A DNA stretch of 52,396 nt, from positions 1-52,396 of the forward strand of contig JAGRGY010000023.1 of NCBI GenBank assembly GCA_020445255.1, written 5' to 3'. The DNA is from Gammaproteobacteria bacterium (GTDB lineage Bacteria > Pseudomonadota > Gammaproteobacteria > Chromatiales > Chromatiaceae). A program made the position numbers and the translations under genes. Below are positions 8,123 to 14,998 of this stretch, piece by piece; position 1 is the stretch's first letter, and the number at the start of each line of letters is the position of its first letter. Below the pieces are notes generated by a model, which saw nothing but the letters and a program-made list of their open reading frames with translations, did not search any database and was not told the origin of the DNA.

Positions 8123-8141
8123 CCCCGGTCAGAAGCCGGGG
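8123..8141. terminator. G+C hairpin downstream of the HypD-like gene
   Basis: Arms CCCCGG and CCGGGG enclose a 7-base loop. The hairpin lies about 115 bases beyond the stop of the minus-strand HypD-like gene and lacks a T-run. It may act as a weak terminator or RNA 3'-end stabiliser. Confidence 0.3.
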
Positions 8142-8255
8142 TCGTCGAACATGCGGCCGCGCAGCCAGGCCGACACCCGAATAGAAAGCTCATGCCCCGG
8201 TAGCGGCGGCCACCGAATGAATTCGAGGACGTTTACGACGGGCGCGGGCGCGCCG

Positions 8256-9341
8256 TCAGGCGGCTGACAGCAGGCTGCGGTGCAGGAAACAGGTACCGTC
8301 CTCGGACGCCATGCACGGCCCGATCGGCGCGGTCGGTGAGCAGGCGTGCGCGAACATCGCGCATTGCGCGGGCGTCTTGCGCCCGACCAGCACCTCGGCG
8401 CAGGCGCAGCCGTCCGGCATCTGCCTGCTCGCCTCGATCATCTCGCCACGGTAATCGGGATAGCGGCAGTCGGCGTTGATCACGTCATAGGCATGGCGCA
8501 GGCGGAAGCCGGTGCCGTCAACGACGCCCACGCCACGCCACCCCCCGGCAAACGGTTCGAACACGCGCTCCATCTGGTCGCGCGCCATGGCATTGCCCTC
8601 GGGCCGCGCCAGCCGGCGATACAGGTTCTCGACCGATGCCTTGCCGTGTTCGTGCCGCTGCAGCACGGAGTGCAGTGCCGACAGGATGTTGATCGCGGTG
8701 TAACCGGCAACCGCCGCGGGCTTTCCATAGGTGTTGCTGAGCCGGTCCCACTCGCCGGTGCCGGTCAATGCGCAGCGGTTGCCGGGCAGCAGCAGGGCAT
8801 CGAAGTCGTCCGCGTTGGCAGCGAGAAGCCGATCGATGAGCGGCTCGGCACGCCGCCCGCACAGCAGGATGGAGAGGTTTTCCGGCAGACCGTCGAGCAC
8901 CATGCCGGCGAGCGGTGCCAGCAGGGTCTCGAATCCGGCGAGGAACAGCACCATGTCCCGGGATGGTTTTTCGCGCGCGGCGACGACGGCCTCGATCGGT
9001 GCCGCGATGGGCCGGATGTCCGCGCCGCTGTGCATCGCATCGACCAGTGAACGCGGTCCATTGCCGGGCTCGGTCAACGGCAGCCGCAGCAGGTTCTCGG
9101 ACACCAGCAGCGTGACCGAGTGACGCTCGACCAGGCGCAGGGCCTGGAACACGTCGGCCTCTGGACAGATACTGGCCGCACACCCGGGGCCGGGTACGAC
9201 CTCGACCACATCCGGCAGCTGACGTCGCATGTCCGACAATGAAATGACGCGTTCCTGATCGCCGCAGACGTTGAGAACACGCACGCGCCGATGCAGCGGA
9301 AGCGCCGCAATTGCGCCAAGCAGGTCACGAACACCGTTCAT
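8256..9341 (-). CDS. Divergent HypD-family protein (stand-alone)
   Basis: The protein has 361 residues from the ATG at 9341 (GGTGAGG upstream), the usual length of HypD; the longer open frame to 9740 is not protein-like. HypD builds the Fe(CN)2CO unit of NiFe-hydrogenases with HypC. The C-terminal Fe-S signature is intact: Cys314, 327, 334 and 351 fit C-x12-C-x6-C-x16-C. The central fold segments GPGC and LFLAGFETLL are also recognisable. Odd points: the HypD CGTH motif is NVCGDQ (Cys26 kept, Thr-His lost), and the thiol pair usually in GPGCPVC is spread out as Cys54-x4-Cys59. No hydrogenase or other hyp gene lies in the window. A perfect FNR/Anr box lies 170 bases upstream. It is probably a specialised paralogue rather than housekeeping HypD. 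Confidence 0.82.
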   Translation of the reverse strand: MNGVRDLLGAIAALPLHRRVRVLNVCGDQERVISLSDMRRQLPDVVEVVPGPGCAASICPEADVFQALRLVERHSVTLLVSENLLRLPLTEPGNGPRSLVDAMHSGADIRPIAAPIEAVVAAREKPSRDMVLFLAGFETLLAPLAGMVLDGLPENLSILLCGRRAEPLIDRLLAANADDFDALLLPGNRCALTGTGEWDRLSNTYGKPAAVAGYTAINILSALHSVLQRHEHGKASVENLYRRLARPEGNAMARDQMERVFEPFAGGWRGVGVVDGTGFRLRHAYDVINADCRYPDYRGEMIEASRQMPDGCACAEVLVGRKTPAQCAMFAHACSPTAPIGPCMASEDGTCFLHRSLLSAA

Positions 9342-9474
9342 CGCCTCACCCCCGGAATCGTCGCGGACAATGCCTTCGTGGTGTCGGTCCATGCACGGGA
9401 TGCCGTGCCGCCAGAGCCGATTCACACGATGGTCATGGCCGGATGCTGGCAATATGCCACGCATTCGACAAGCG

Positions 9475-9480
9475 AAAATA
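9475..9480 (-). promoter_or_regulatory. Candidate -10 element for the HypD-like gene
   Basis: On the minus strand TATTTT lies about 39 bases downstream of the centre of the FNR box. This is close to the spacing of FNR class II promoters, where the box takes the place of the -35 element. A transcript from here would have a leader of about 125 bases before the start codon at 9341. Confidence 0.35.
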
Positions 9481-9509
9481 CGACAAAACAATGTCTTTGG
9501 CAGCCGCCC

Positions 9510-9523
9510 TTGATCCAAATCAA
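9510..9523. promoter_or_regulatory. FNR/Anr/Dnr-type binding site
   Basis: TTGATCCAAATCAA is a perfect match to the consensus TTGAT-N4-ATCAA bound by FNR, Anr and Dnr regulators. It lies in an AT-rich island, 170 bases upstream of the HypD-like gene (minus) and about 400 bases upstream of the rhodanese gene (plus). Distance to the minus-strand -10 candidate favours control of the HypD-like gene, meaning induction when oxygen is low or nitric oxide is present. Confidence 0.7.
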
Positions 9524-9923
9524 TATTTGGCGCCTCGGGCGCAAATGCCGCACCATCCGGGGGCAATCCCGCCCCGCCCCACGCGCACCACGATGCCGGG
9601 CTTACGTCTGAATTTCGGTCGTATGGCGATGCGCTACCGGCGGCCCGCCCGGATTCGCCGCACGTTCCGGTAGCCTCGCATCCGCGCGCGGCAGACCCGG
9701 CTATCGGCCGGACGCGGCATCGTCGGAACCCAGCCGACATTTCGTGCCATTCGCTGCTTCATTGTCACGCGATCGGCTGCTTTTCGATGTGCGATTTCGC
9801 AATGCCGCCCGCTGTTTCGCGTTCCGTTGCCCAGCGACAGCTGTGCGTCAACTTGCGCTTTCGCCATTCTGTCCGCGGACGGATGCTGGAGTCGAAAGAG
9901 GGTCAAGCAGTAGGAGGCTCACA

Positions 9924-10424
9924 ATGAAACGCAAGTGGTTACAACTCGCAGGCGTGCTTCTCGCGTCAATGCTCGTCGCTGCACCGATAGCCGCGTACGA
10001 CAGTGCGGAAGCCGAAGGGTACGCACAGATGTTCGCGACCGTGCAGGGACCGCAGGCGGGCAAACACCTGCACCTGATCAGTCCTGAACAGTTCGTCAAT
10101 GAGGTGCGTGCCGGCAAACAGTACATCACGCTCGATATCAGGACCCCGGGCGAGACACGCTTCTTCACCGGCAACCTGCCCGGTCACCTGGTCATTCCGC
10201 TGAACGAACTGTTCAAGCCCGACCAGTTGGCCAAACTGCCGCAGGACGCGCCGATCGTCGTGATGTGTGCGTCGGGTGTCCGCGCGACAGCCGCAACGAC
10301 GGCCCTGCGCGACATCGGTTTTGAACAGACCTACGTGCTGAAGGGCGGCTTCAAGGGACTGGTCACCTACTTGGGTGCGAAAGAGGCCAACCAGCCGTTG
10401 GGTCCGCAGACCGCCGCGCGTTGA
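9924..10424 (+). CDS. Periplasmic single-domain rhodanese
   Basis: The protein has 166 residues. The ATG at 9924 is preceded by TAGGAGG. A cleavable signal peptide (VLLASMLVAAPIAA) leads to one rhodanese domain (about residues 48-150) with TLDIRTPGETRF, the GHLVIPLNEL segment and the active-site loop with Cys115 in CASGVRA. It would transfer sulfane sulfur or bind thiols in the periplasm. Exported rhodaneses are common in sulfur-metabolising bacteria. It is a single gene followed by a strong hairpin. Confidence 0.85.
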   Translation: MKRKWLQLAGVLLASMLVAAPIAAYDSAEAEGYAQMFATVQGPQAGKHLHLISPEQFVNEVRAGKQYITLDIRTPGETRFFTGNLPGHLVIPLNELFKPDQLAKLPQDAPIVVMCASGVRATAATTALRDIGFEQTYVLKGGFKGLVTYLGAKEANQPLGPQTAAR

Positions 10425-10440
10425 TCAGGGCACGCGATGG

Positions 10441-10475
10441 CGACCGTCCCTCCGACGTTGGCGGAGGGGCGGTCG
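10441..10475 (+). terminator. Long hairpin after the rhodanese gene
   Basis: Nearly perfect arms, CGACCGTCCCTCCG and CGGAGGGGCGGTCG, pair over a short loop 17 bases after the rhodanese stop. One mismatch or wobble interrupts the stem. There is no long T-run, but the position and stem strength fit a transcription terminator for the plus strand and perhaps also for the convergent DUF2061 gene. Confidence 0.6.
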
Positions 10476-10576
10476 TATCGATCGTCGACCGTCCAGCTGT
10501 GCTTCCGTCGTTCAGTACCGGCACCGATGATGCGCACCGGGGAGTTGCCGCCTGCCGTCGAAACGGGAGAGGCCGA

Positions 10577-10783
10577 TCACGCCGCCACGACTGCACCGCC
10601 AGCGGGCACCTCGCGTCGACGCAGACGTTCCCACACCCGTTCGTGGAAGTAGAAGGCCACGGTATTCACGGCGGGCTCCACCAGCGCAACGGCTCCACCC
10701 ACGATCACGTCGCCGGTCAGCGCATAGGCGACGCTGAACGCGATACTGAAGTGCATGACAGCGAATGTGGCGGTCTTGATCAT
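10577..10783 (-). CDS. DUF2061 small membrane protein
   Basis: The protein has 68 residues from the ATG at 10783 (GGAG 8 bases upstream). Its sequence TATFAVMHFSIAFSVAYALT and the following GGAVALVEPAVNTVAFYFHE match the DUF2061 family: two short transmembrane helices, with a conserved Glu-Pro and HE(R)VW end. Function is unknown. Its promoter is overlapped by a Fur-type site, which predicts repression when iron is sufficient. Confidence 0.82.
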   Translation of the reverse strand: MIKTATFAVMHFSIAFSVAYALTGDVIVGGAVALVEPAVNTVAFYFHERVWERLRRREVPAGGAVVAA

Positions 10784-10813
10784 GGCCGTTCTCCGATGCA
10801 ACCCGTCAATACC

Positions 10814-10832
10814 TAAATGATAATCATTCTTG
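10814..10832 (-). promoter_or_regulatory. Fur box over the -10 element of the DUF2061 promoter
   Basis: AAATGATAATCATTCTT contains the core ATGATAATCAT, close to the Fur consensus GATAATGATAATCATTATC. It overlaps the predicted -10 element TATCAT (10822 down to 10817), which is spaced exactly 17 bases from TTGGAG (10845 down to 10840). The geometry fits iron-dependent repression of the gene starting at 10783. Confidence 0.6.
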
Positions 10833-10845
10833 ATTAATTCTCCAA
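10817..10845 (-). promoter_or_regulatory. Sigma-70 promoter of the DUF2061 gene
   Basis: Read on the minus strand, -35 TTGGAG and -10 TATCAT are separated by 17 bases. The expected transcript starts near 10810, giving a leader of about 27 bases. An additional perfect inverted repeat, ATTAATT-CTCC-AATTAAT at 10833-10850, overlaps the -35 region and could bind another regulator. Confidence 0.55.
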
Positions 10846-10877
10846 TTAATTAGAGAAATATTTTTGATAGTTTATCG

Positions 10878-11783
10878 CTATCGAGTCGCGCCCGTGGGCT
10901 GCGGCCGCCGGTTCGCGAACGCGACCCCGAGCAGGATCAGCCCGCCGCCGACGAGCATGCCGGGCGTGACCTGTTCATCGAGCAGCAGATAACCCCAGGC
11001 CACCGCGAACAACGGGATCAGGTAGGTCACGGTCAGCGTGCGCAGCGGTCCGACCTCGCGGATCAGGCGGAAATACAACGCGAACGCGAGCGACGTCGAC
11101 AACAGCGCCAGCGCGACCACGGCGACGATCACGCCAGCGCTCGGCATCGCCGAGGGCGGGAACAGCGGCAGCAGCGGCAACAGCACCAGTGCGGCACCGA
11201 GTTGGCTGCCGGTCACCGACACGATCGACGGGACATGGGTCAGGCGGCGCCGCGCCAGATTGGCCGCCAGCACGTACGAGAACGCCGCGACCAGGCCGGC
11301 GACGATCGACAGCGCCGGTACGCCGTCGCCCCCGTGCGGACTGCCGACCAGTACGACCACACCGATGAAGCCGAGCGCGACGCCGGCGACGCGCGCCACG
11401 CCGACCGTTTCCGATGCGGTGGCGAGCGCGACCAGCACGGCGAACAGCGGCACGGTCGCATTCAGGATCGATGTCATTCCGGCGGTCAGCGCAATCGAGG
11501 CATAGGCCAGCAGCGTGAACGGTGCGGCCGCGCTGAGCAGGCCCATCAGCACCAGCCAGCGCCACTCGCGACGCAGCACGCTCACCTGACCACGGGCCGC
11601 GACCAGTGGCAGCAGCGCAAGCCCGGCCAGCAGCACGCGGATCTCGATCAGCCACGCCGGTCCGAGGCTCGGCACGGCGACGCGCATGAACAGGAACGAT
11701 CCGCCCCACAGCGCGGCCAACAGGATCAATACCGGGTAGAAGGGCGCGCTGTGCGGCACGTTGGCTGTGGCTTGAGCGGACAT
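10878..11783 (-). CDS. EamA/DMT-family inner-membrane transporter
   Basis: The protein has 301 residues with about ten hydrophobic helices arranged as two EamA repeats. The first repeat opens with LILLAALWGGSFLFMRVAVP and the second with the AGLVAAFSYVLAANLARR region, both typical of the drug/metabolite transporter superfamily (RhaT/YdcZ-like exporters). The substrate is not predictable. It is on the same strand as, and upstream of, the DUF2061 gene, but the latter has its own promoter. Confidence 0.85.
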   Translation of the reverse strand: MSAQATANVPHSAPFYPVLILLAALWGGSFLFMRVAVPSLGPAWLIEIRVLLAGLALLPLVAARGQVSVLRREWRWLVLMGLLSAAAPFTLLAYASIALTAGMTSILNATVPLFAVLVALATASETVGVARVAGVALGFIGVVVLVGSPHGGDGVPALSIVAGLVAAFSYVLAANLARRRLTHVPSIVSVTGSQLGAALVLLPLLPLFPPSAMPSAGVIVAVVALALLSTSLAFALYFRLIREVGPLRTLTVTYLIPLFAVAWGYLLLDEQVTPGMLVGGGLILLGVAFANRRPQPTGATR

Positions 11784-11935
11784 CGGGTGTGGTGGCGCAG
11801 ATAGGGTTCGCAGACTGGTCCCAGCTACATGGCTCTTGAAGTCGCACGCGGTCGCCCGTCATCGCGAAACCTGGTAACGCGTCGACGCGGGGTCCCTGGC
11901 CGGGCCGATCATGTCACGAATGACCGAAACTGGCG

Positions 11936-12517
11936 TCAGTCGCGCAGCACGCGCAGTGCCTGCGCGACCACCTGCTTCATCGTGCGCGCATCGGCGCCAG
12001 TGCTGCCCAGCACGCGCAGCCCCCAGATCGTCGTCATCAGAAACTTGGCCAACACCGCCGGCGACGCGTCTGCCGCCAGCAGGCCATCCGTCTGCGCCCG
12101 TTCGAGTGCGGCACACAGGCGTTGTTCGATGGCCGCGAGATGATGCGACACATGCGCCTGGATGGCCGGATCGGAGCGACCGACCTCGAGCGCCGAGTTG
12201 ACCAGCAGGCAGCCGCGCCGGCGCGCATCACCGCCCTGCCCGGCGAGCTCGGCGAAGAAGGCGTCGACGCCACGCAGCGGATCCGTCGCCCGTGCCAACT
12301 GGCGCTCAAGCCGCTGCAGCGTGCGCCCCGCATAGTGGTCGAGCACGGCCAGGAACAGGCCCTGCTTGGATTCAAACGCCGCGTACAGGCTGCCGGGCTG
12401 CAGCCGCGTCGCATCGACCAGCTGGCTGATGCTGGTTGCGCAATAGCCATGGTCCCAGAACGTCGCGGTCGCGCGTTCCAGCACCTGCTCACGATCGAAA
12501 CTCGCCGGCCTCGCCAC
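11936..12517 (-). CDS. TetR/AcrR-family repressor
   Basis: The protein has 193 residues from a GTG start with GGAGA upstream. The N-terminal helix-turn-helix (about residues 6-52: REQVLERATATFWDHGY, SISQLVDATRLQPGSLYAAF) is canonical TetR. The C-terminal ligand domain resembles the TetR_C subgroup that includes regulators of oxidoreductases. It is divergent from a peroxiredoxin gene, with a palindrome between them, which predicts that it represses that gene and itself. The inducer is unknown; an electrophile or oxidant is plausible. Confidence 0.87.
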   Translation of the reverse strand: MARPASFDREQVLERATATFWDHGYCATSISQLVDATRLQPGSLYAAFESKQGLFLAVLDHYAGRTLQRLERQLARATDPLRGVDAFFAELAGQGGDARRRGCLLVNSALEVGRSDPAIQAHVSHHLAAIEQRLCAALERAQTDGLLAADASPAVLAKFLMTTIWGLRVLGSTGADARTMKQVVAQALRVLRD

Positions 12518-12547
12518 GGTGATCGGTCTCCGCTGACACCTGGGTCA

Positions 12548-12553
12548 ATTATA
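12548..12553 (-). promoter_or_regulatory. -10 element of the TetR-family gene
   Basis: A perfect TATAAT is read on the minus strand 31-36 bases upstream of the GTG at 12517. A weak TTCAAG lies 16 bases further upstream. It lies beside the divergent peroxiredoxin promoter. Confidence 0.45.
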
Positions 12554-12570
12554 GCCGCGCCGGCACATAC

Positions 12571-12599
12571 TTGAACATTCACTCAAAAACAGCTAATAA
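12571..12599 (+). promoter_or_regulatory. Sigma-70 promoter of the peroxiredoxin gene
   Basis: TTGAAC and TAATAA are separated by exactly 17 bases. The predicted start of transcription near 12606 falls inside the palindromic operator, as expected for repression by the divergent TetR-family protein. Confidence 0.55.
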
Positions 12600-12602
12600 T
12601 TA

Positions 12603-12618
12603 TGGAACGATCATTCCA
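12603..12618. promoter_or_regulatory. Palindromic operator for the TetR-family repressor
   Basis: TGGAACGATCATTCCA is a near-perfect 16-base palindrome (14 of 16 positions) centred on GATC. It resembles known TetR/AcrR-type operators. It overlaps the predicted start of transcription of the peroxiredoxin gene and lies in the intergenic region shared with the repressor gene. Confidence 0.6.
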
Positions 12619-12635
12619 CAACGTCGGAGAACACC

Positions 12636-13283
12636 ATGTCGGACCTACGCGAAAAGATCGCCGAGTACGATGCACAGAAGGCCGCACGCGTGCCTGGCGA
12701 GATCCTGCTGCAGATGGCCGACGCCACGGCGCGGCTGCGCGCACTCGGTGTCGCCGATGGAAGCATCAAGACCGGTGACCGCGCGCCGGACTTCGAACTG
12801 CCCAATCATCACGGCCAGCCTCGCCGGCTGTACGAGCTGCTGGAGCGGTCGACCGTGGTGCTGAACTTCTACCGTGGCGGCTGGTGCCCGTACTGCAACA
12901 TGGAGCTGAATGCGCTGCAGCAGGCGCTGCCGGAGATCAGGGCACGCGCGGCGACGCTGGTCGCCGTGTCACCGGAGCTGCCGGATCATGCGACCGATAC
13001 ACAGGCGCGTCACTCACTCACCTTCGACGTGCTCAGTGACGTCGGCAACCGCGTCAGCGAACGCTACGGACTGACGTTCGAGCTGCCGGAACAACTGCGT
13101 CCGATCTATACCAAACTCGGAATCGACATCCCGGCATTCAACGGTGACGACAGCTTCGTGCTGCCCGTGCCGGCAAGCTATGTCATCGACCGCGACGGCA
13201 TCGTGCGCTTTCATTTCGTCAACGTCGACTACACCAAGCGACTCGAACCCGACGACCTGCTGGCGATACTGCGCAGTCAGTGA
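12636..13283 (+). CDS. Peroxiredoxin-like AhpC/TSA-family protein
   Basis: The protein has 215 residues. A helical N-terminal extension (about residues 1-45) precedes the thioredoxin fold: GDRAPDFELPN, then VLNFYRGGWCPYC with Cys84 and Cys87, then TLVAVSPE and SYVIDRDGIVRF. The CxxC pair at the active site resembles the AhpC/TSA 'peroxiredoxin-like' branch rather than classical 2-Cys AhpC. Likely role: reduction of peroxides or another thiol-disulfide reaction in the cytoplasm. Control by the divergent TetR-family repressor is predicted from the operator. The following UPF0178 gene is 63 bases away and may be co-transcribed. Confidence 0.85.
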   Translation: MSDLREKIAEYDAQKAARVPGEILLQMADATARLRALGVADGSIKTGDRAPDFELPNHHGQPRRLYELLERSTVVLNFYRGGWCPYCNMELNALQQALPEIRARAATLVAVSPELPDHATDTQARHSLTFDVLSDVGNRVSERYGLTFELPEQLRPIYTKLGIDIPAFNGDDSFVLPVPASYVIDRDGIVRFHFVNVDYTKRLEPDDLLAILRSQ

Positions 13284-13346
13284 AGCGTGCGCGGGTACTG
13301 GCGCACGTGCTAGCGTGGCCCGCCACTATCCCAACGAGGTATCACG

Positions 13347-13802
13347 ATGGCGATCTGGGTCGATGCCGACGCCTGTCCGCGCGCCGTGCGCGACATCCTG
13401 TACCGGGCCGCGGAACGCTGTGCGCTGCCGCTCACGCTGGTCGCCAACCAGGCGATCGAGGTGCCGCGCTCGCGCCACGTCCGGATGCTGCAGGTGGCGC
13501 GCGGCTTCGACGTCGCCGACAACGAGATCACGCGGCGCGTGCAGGGCGGCGACCTCGTCGTCACCGCCGACATCCCGCTCGCTGCGGATGCCATCGCGCG
13601 CGGCGCGCACGTCATCAGTCCACGCGGCGAAACGTTCACCGAGAACAACATCGGCGAACGCCTGAACATGCGCGACTTCATGGACACGATGCGCGCAAGC
13701 GGACTGGCGGGCGGCGGGCCGCCGCCGCTGTCTGCGGCCGACCGCCAGGCGTTCGCCAACGCACTCGACCGTTACCTTGCCACGCACGCCCGCGACAGGT
13801 GA
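13347..13802 (+). CDS. UPF0178 (YaiI/YqxD) family protein
   Basis: The protein has 151 residues and fits this family end to end: [16 protein letters not shown] at the N-terminus, [12 protein letters not shown] in the middle and [20 protein letters not shown] near the end. The family has a PIN/NYN-like fold, suggesting nuclease activity, but no function is proven. It follows the peroxiredoxin gene on the same strand. Confidence 0.88.
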   Translation: MAIWVDADACPRAVRDILYRAAERCALPLTLVANQAIEVPRSRHVRMLQVARGFDVADNEITRRVQGGDLVVTADIPLAADAIARGAHVISPRGETFTENNIGERLNMRDFMDTMRASGLAGGGPPPLSAADRQAFANALDRYLATHARDR

Positions 13803-13824
13803 CGCCGCGGGCCGCACCCGGGGT

Positions 13825-14424
13825 TCAGGCCACGCCGATCTCGCGTGATTTCAGGTGGCGGATGATCACCGGGTCGGTGCGATTCTTCGACGTCGCGGCC
13901 TTCATGAAGATCACCACCCGATCGATGTCGCGAATGATCCCTTTCAACAATGCGATATCGTTTTCGCCGTTGCTGATCGATTCGAACGCAACATCCATCA
14001 GTGTCTCGTCGTTGCGTGCGATGCCGATGGTGTAGGCGATGTAGCAGGCGAGATTCGGATGATGGCGGTCGATGCGGTTGGCGAACTGGCGCCAGGACTG
14101 CAGCCATTGGTTCCATTCCACCGGTGCGATCTCGGCCCTGGCGACGCGCAGGAACAGCGTGACCTTGACCAGCTCGGTCTTCCAGTCCCACGCCAGGGCT
14201 TCGGCAGCCGCGCGTTCGCGTTCGACGGCGCGGATGTGGTGGCGCTGGCAATGTTCACACTGGTAGTAGCAGGCGAGCACGTAGGCGAGATATTCGCGCT
14301 CCAGCATACTCAGCACGAACGGGTCGGATTCGCCGGGCACGCCGGTGAACACATGCGCGTGCAGCTCGGTGAGCACGTCGTTGAATGCGCGTCCCAGGAT
14401 GGGTTGTTGATCGATGGCCGACAT
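13825..14424 (-). CDS. AhpD-like/carboxymuconolactone decarboxylase-family protein
   Basis: The protein has 199 residues from the ATG at 14424 (GGAGTC upstream). The helical fold includes EYLAYVLACYYQCEHCQRHH, an AhpD-type active site with Cys56, Cys59 and His63. The rest is helix-rich and ends in a region not typical of short AhpD proteins (about residues 130-199). Likely role: a thiol peroxidase or peroxiredoxin-reducing partner; the convergent peroxiredoxin-UPF0178 pair ends 22 bases away, which supports an oxidative-stress setting. Confidence 0.72.
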   Translation of the reverse strand: MSAIDQQPILGRAFNDVLTELHAHVFTGVPGESDPFVLSMLEREYLAYVLACYYQCEHCQRHHIRAVERERAAAEALAWDWKTELVKVTLFLRVARAEIAPVEWNQWLQSWRQFANRIDRHHPNLACYIAYTIGIARNDETLMDVAFESISNGENDIALLKGIIRDIDRVVIFMKAATSKNRTDPVIIRHLKSREIGVA

Positions 14425-14998
14425 GGTTTGACTCCGTTGCAGCAATAGTCGATGACGCGGCGCGCCGGAGCGTCGGCATGGCCTGCCCGCGCAAGCGCCG
14501 TGGCCGTGCCGGAACCGGACCGACCGGACCTGCATCTGCGCCGTCACGACGGCACGTGACGCGCGTGCCCATGCGCCGCCCTGGTGCATCCGGACGACCG
14601 TGTTTGCTGTTTGCGCACCGGCGCGCGGCACATGGCCCGCAAACCCGTTGCCGTCGTACCTGTATCGCATCGGGCCGCAAGATCTGTGCCCAGACCGGCG
14701 TGCACCGGGAACCGCCAAGCCGACATCCAGGCGTTGAGGTTCGAGATTCGGATGAAGCCGCCGGATGCGCAGGCATCGCGCCATGGCTACCCGGCAGCCG
14801 ACTCGGCGCAACTGGCGTAACGATGCAGAAATCCGTTGCAGCCTGGATCGCGGCACCGGCAGGGGCAGGTACCGCCTACCTCCGGACGGATCGCATTGAA
14901 GAAGGGCACGCGTGACAGCGATACATGACGGGCAGCGATCGCACGGTGTCAGCGCCCCGCCGCGCTGCCGCGGGCGACGGCTGGTGTCACACGCCTGG
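14425..14998. other. Gene-free stretch, nothing recognised
   Basis: This 574-base stretch lies upstream of the AhpD-like gene and downstream of the helicase gene. Open frames here have odd composition (Arg/Pro/Ala/Cys-rich) and no ribosome sites. I see no RNA gene, repeat or mobile element. It presumably holds the AhpD-like promoter and the helicase terminator. Confidence 0.4.

Larger units (their letters stand above)
9342..9923. other. Gene-free divergent region between HypD-like and rhodanese genes
   Basis: This 582-base region holds no convincing coding frame. It contains an AT-rich patch at about 9465-9530 with an FNR-type box (annotated separately), and must hold the promoters of both flanking genes. 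I see no RNA gene in it. Confidence 0.5.

Noticed and set aside
8129..8258. A short minus-strand frame ending in SAWLRGRMFDDPGF just after the HypD-like gene
   Set aside because: It looks protein-like for about 40 codons, but it has no start codon or ribosome site, overlaps the HypD-like end, and resembles no family that I know. It could be another relic, but I cannot support it.
9510..9523. The FNR-type box as control site for the rhodanese gene
   Set aside because: It is about 400 bases upstream of the rhodanese start; the minus-strand geometry fits the HypD-like gene better. Control of both is not excluded.
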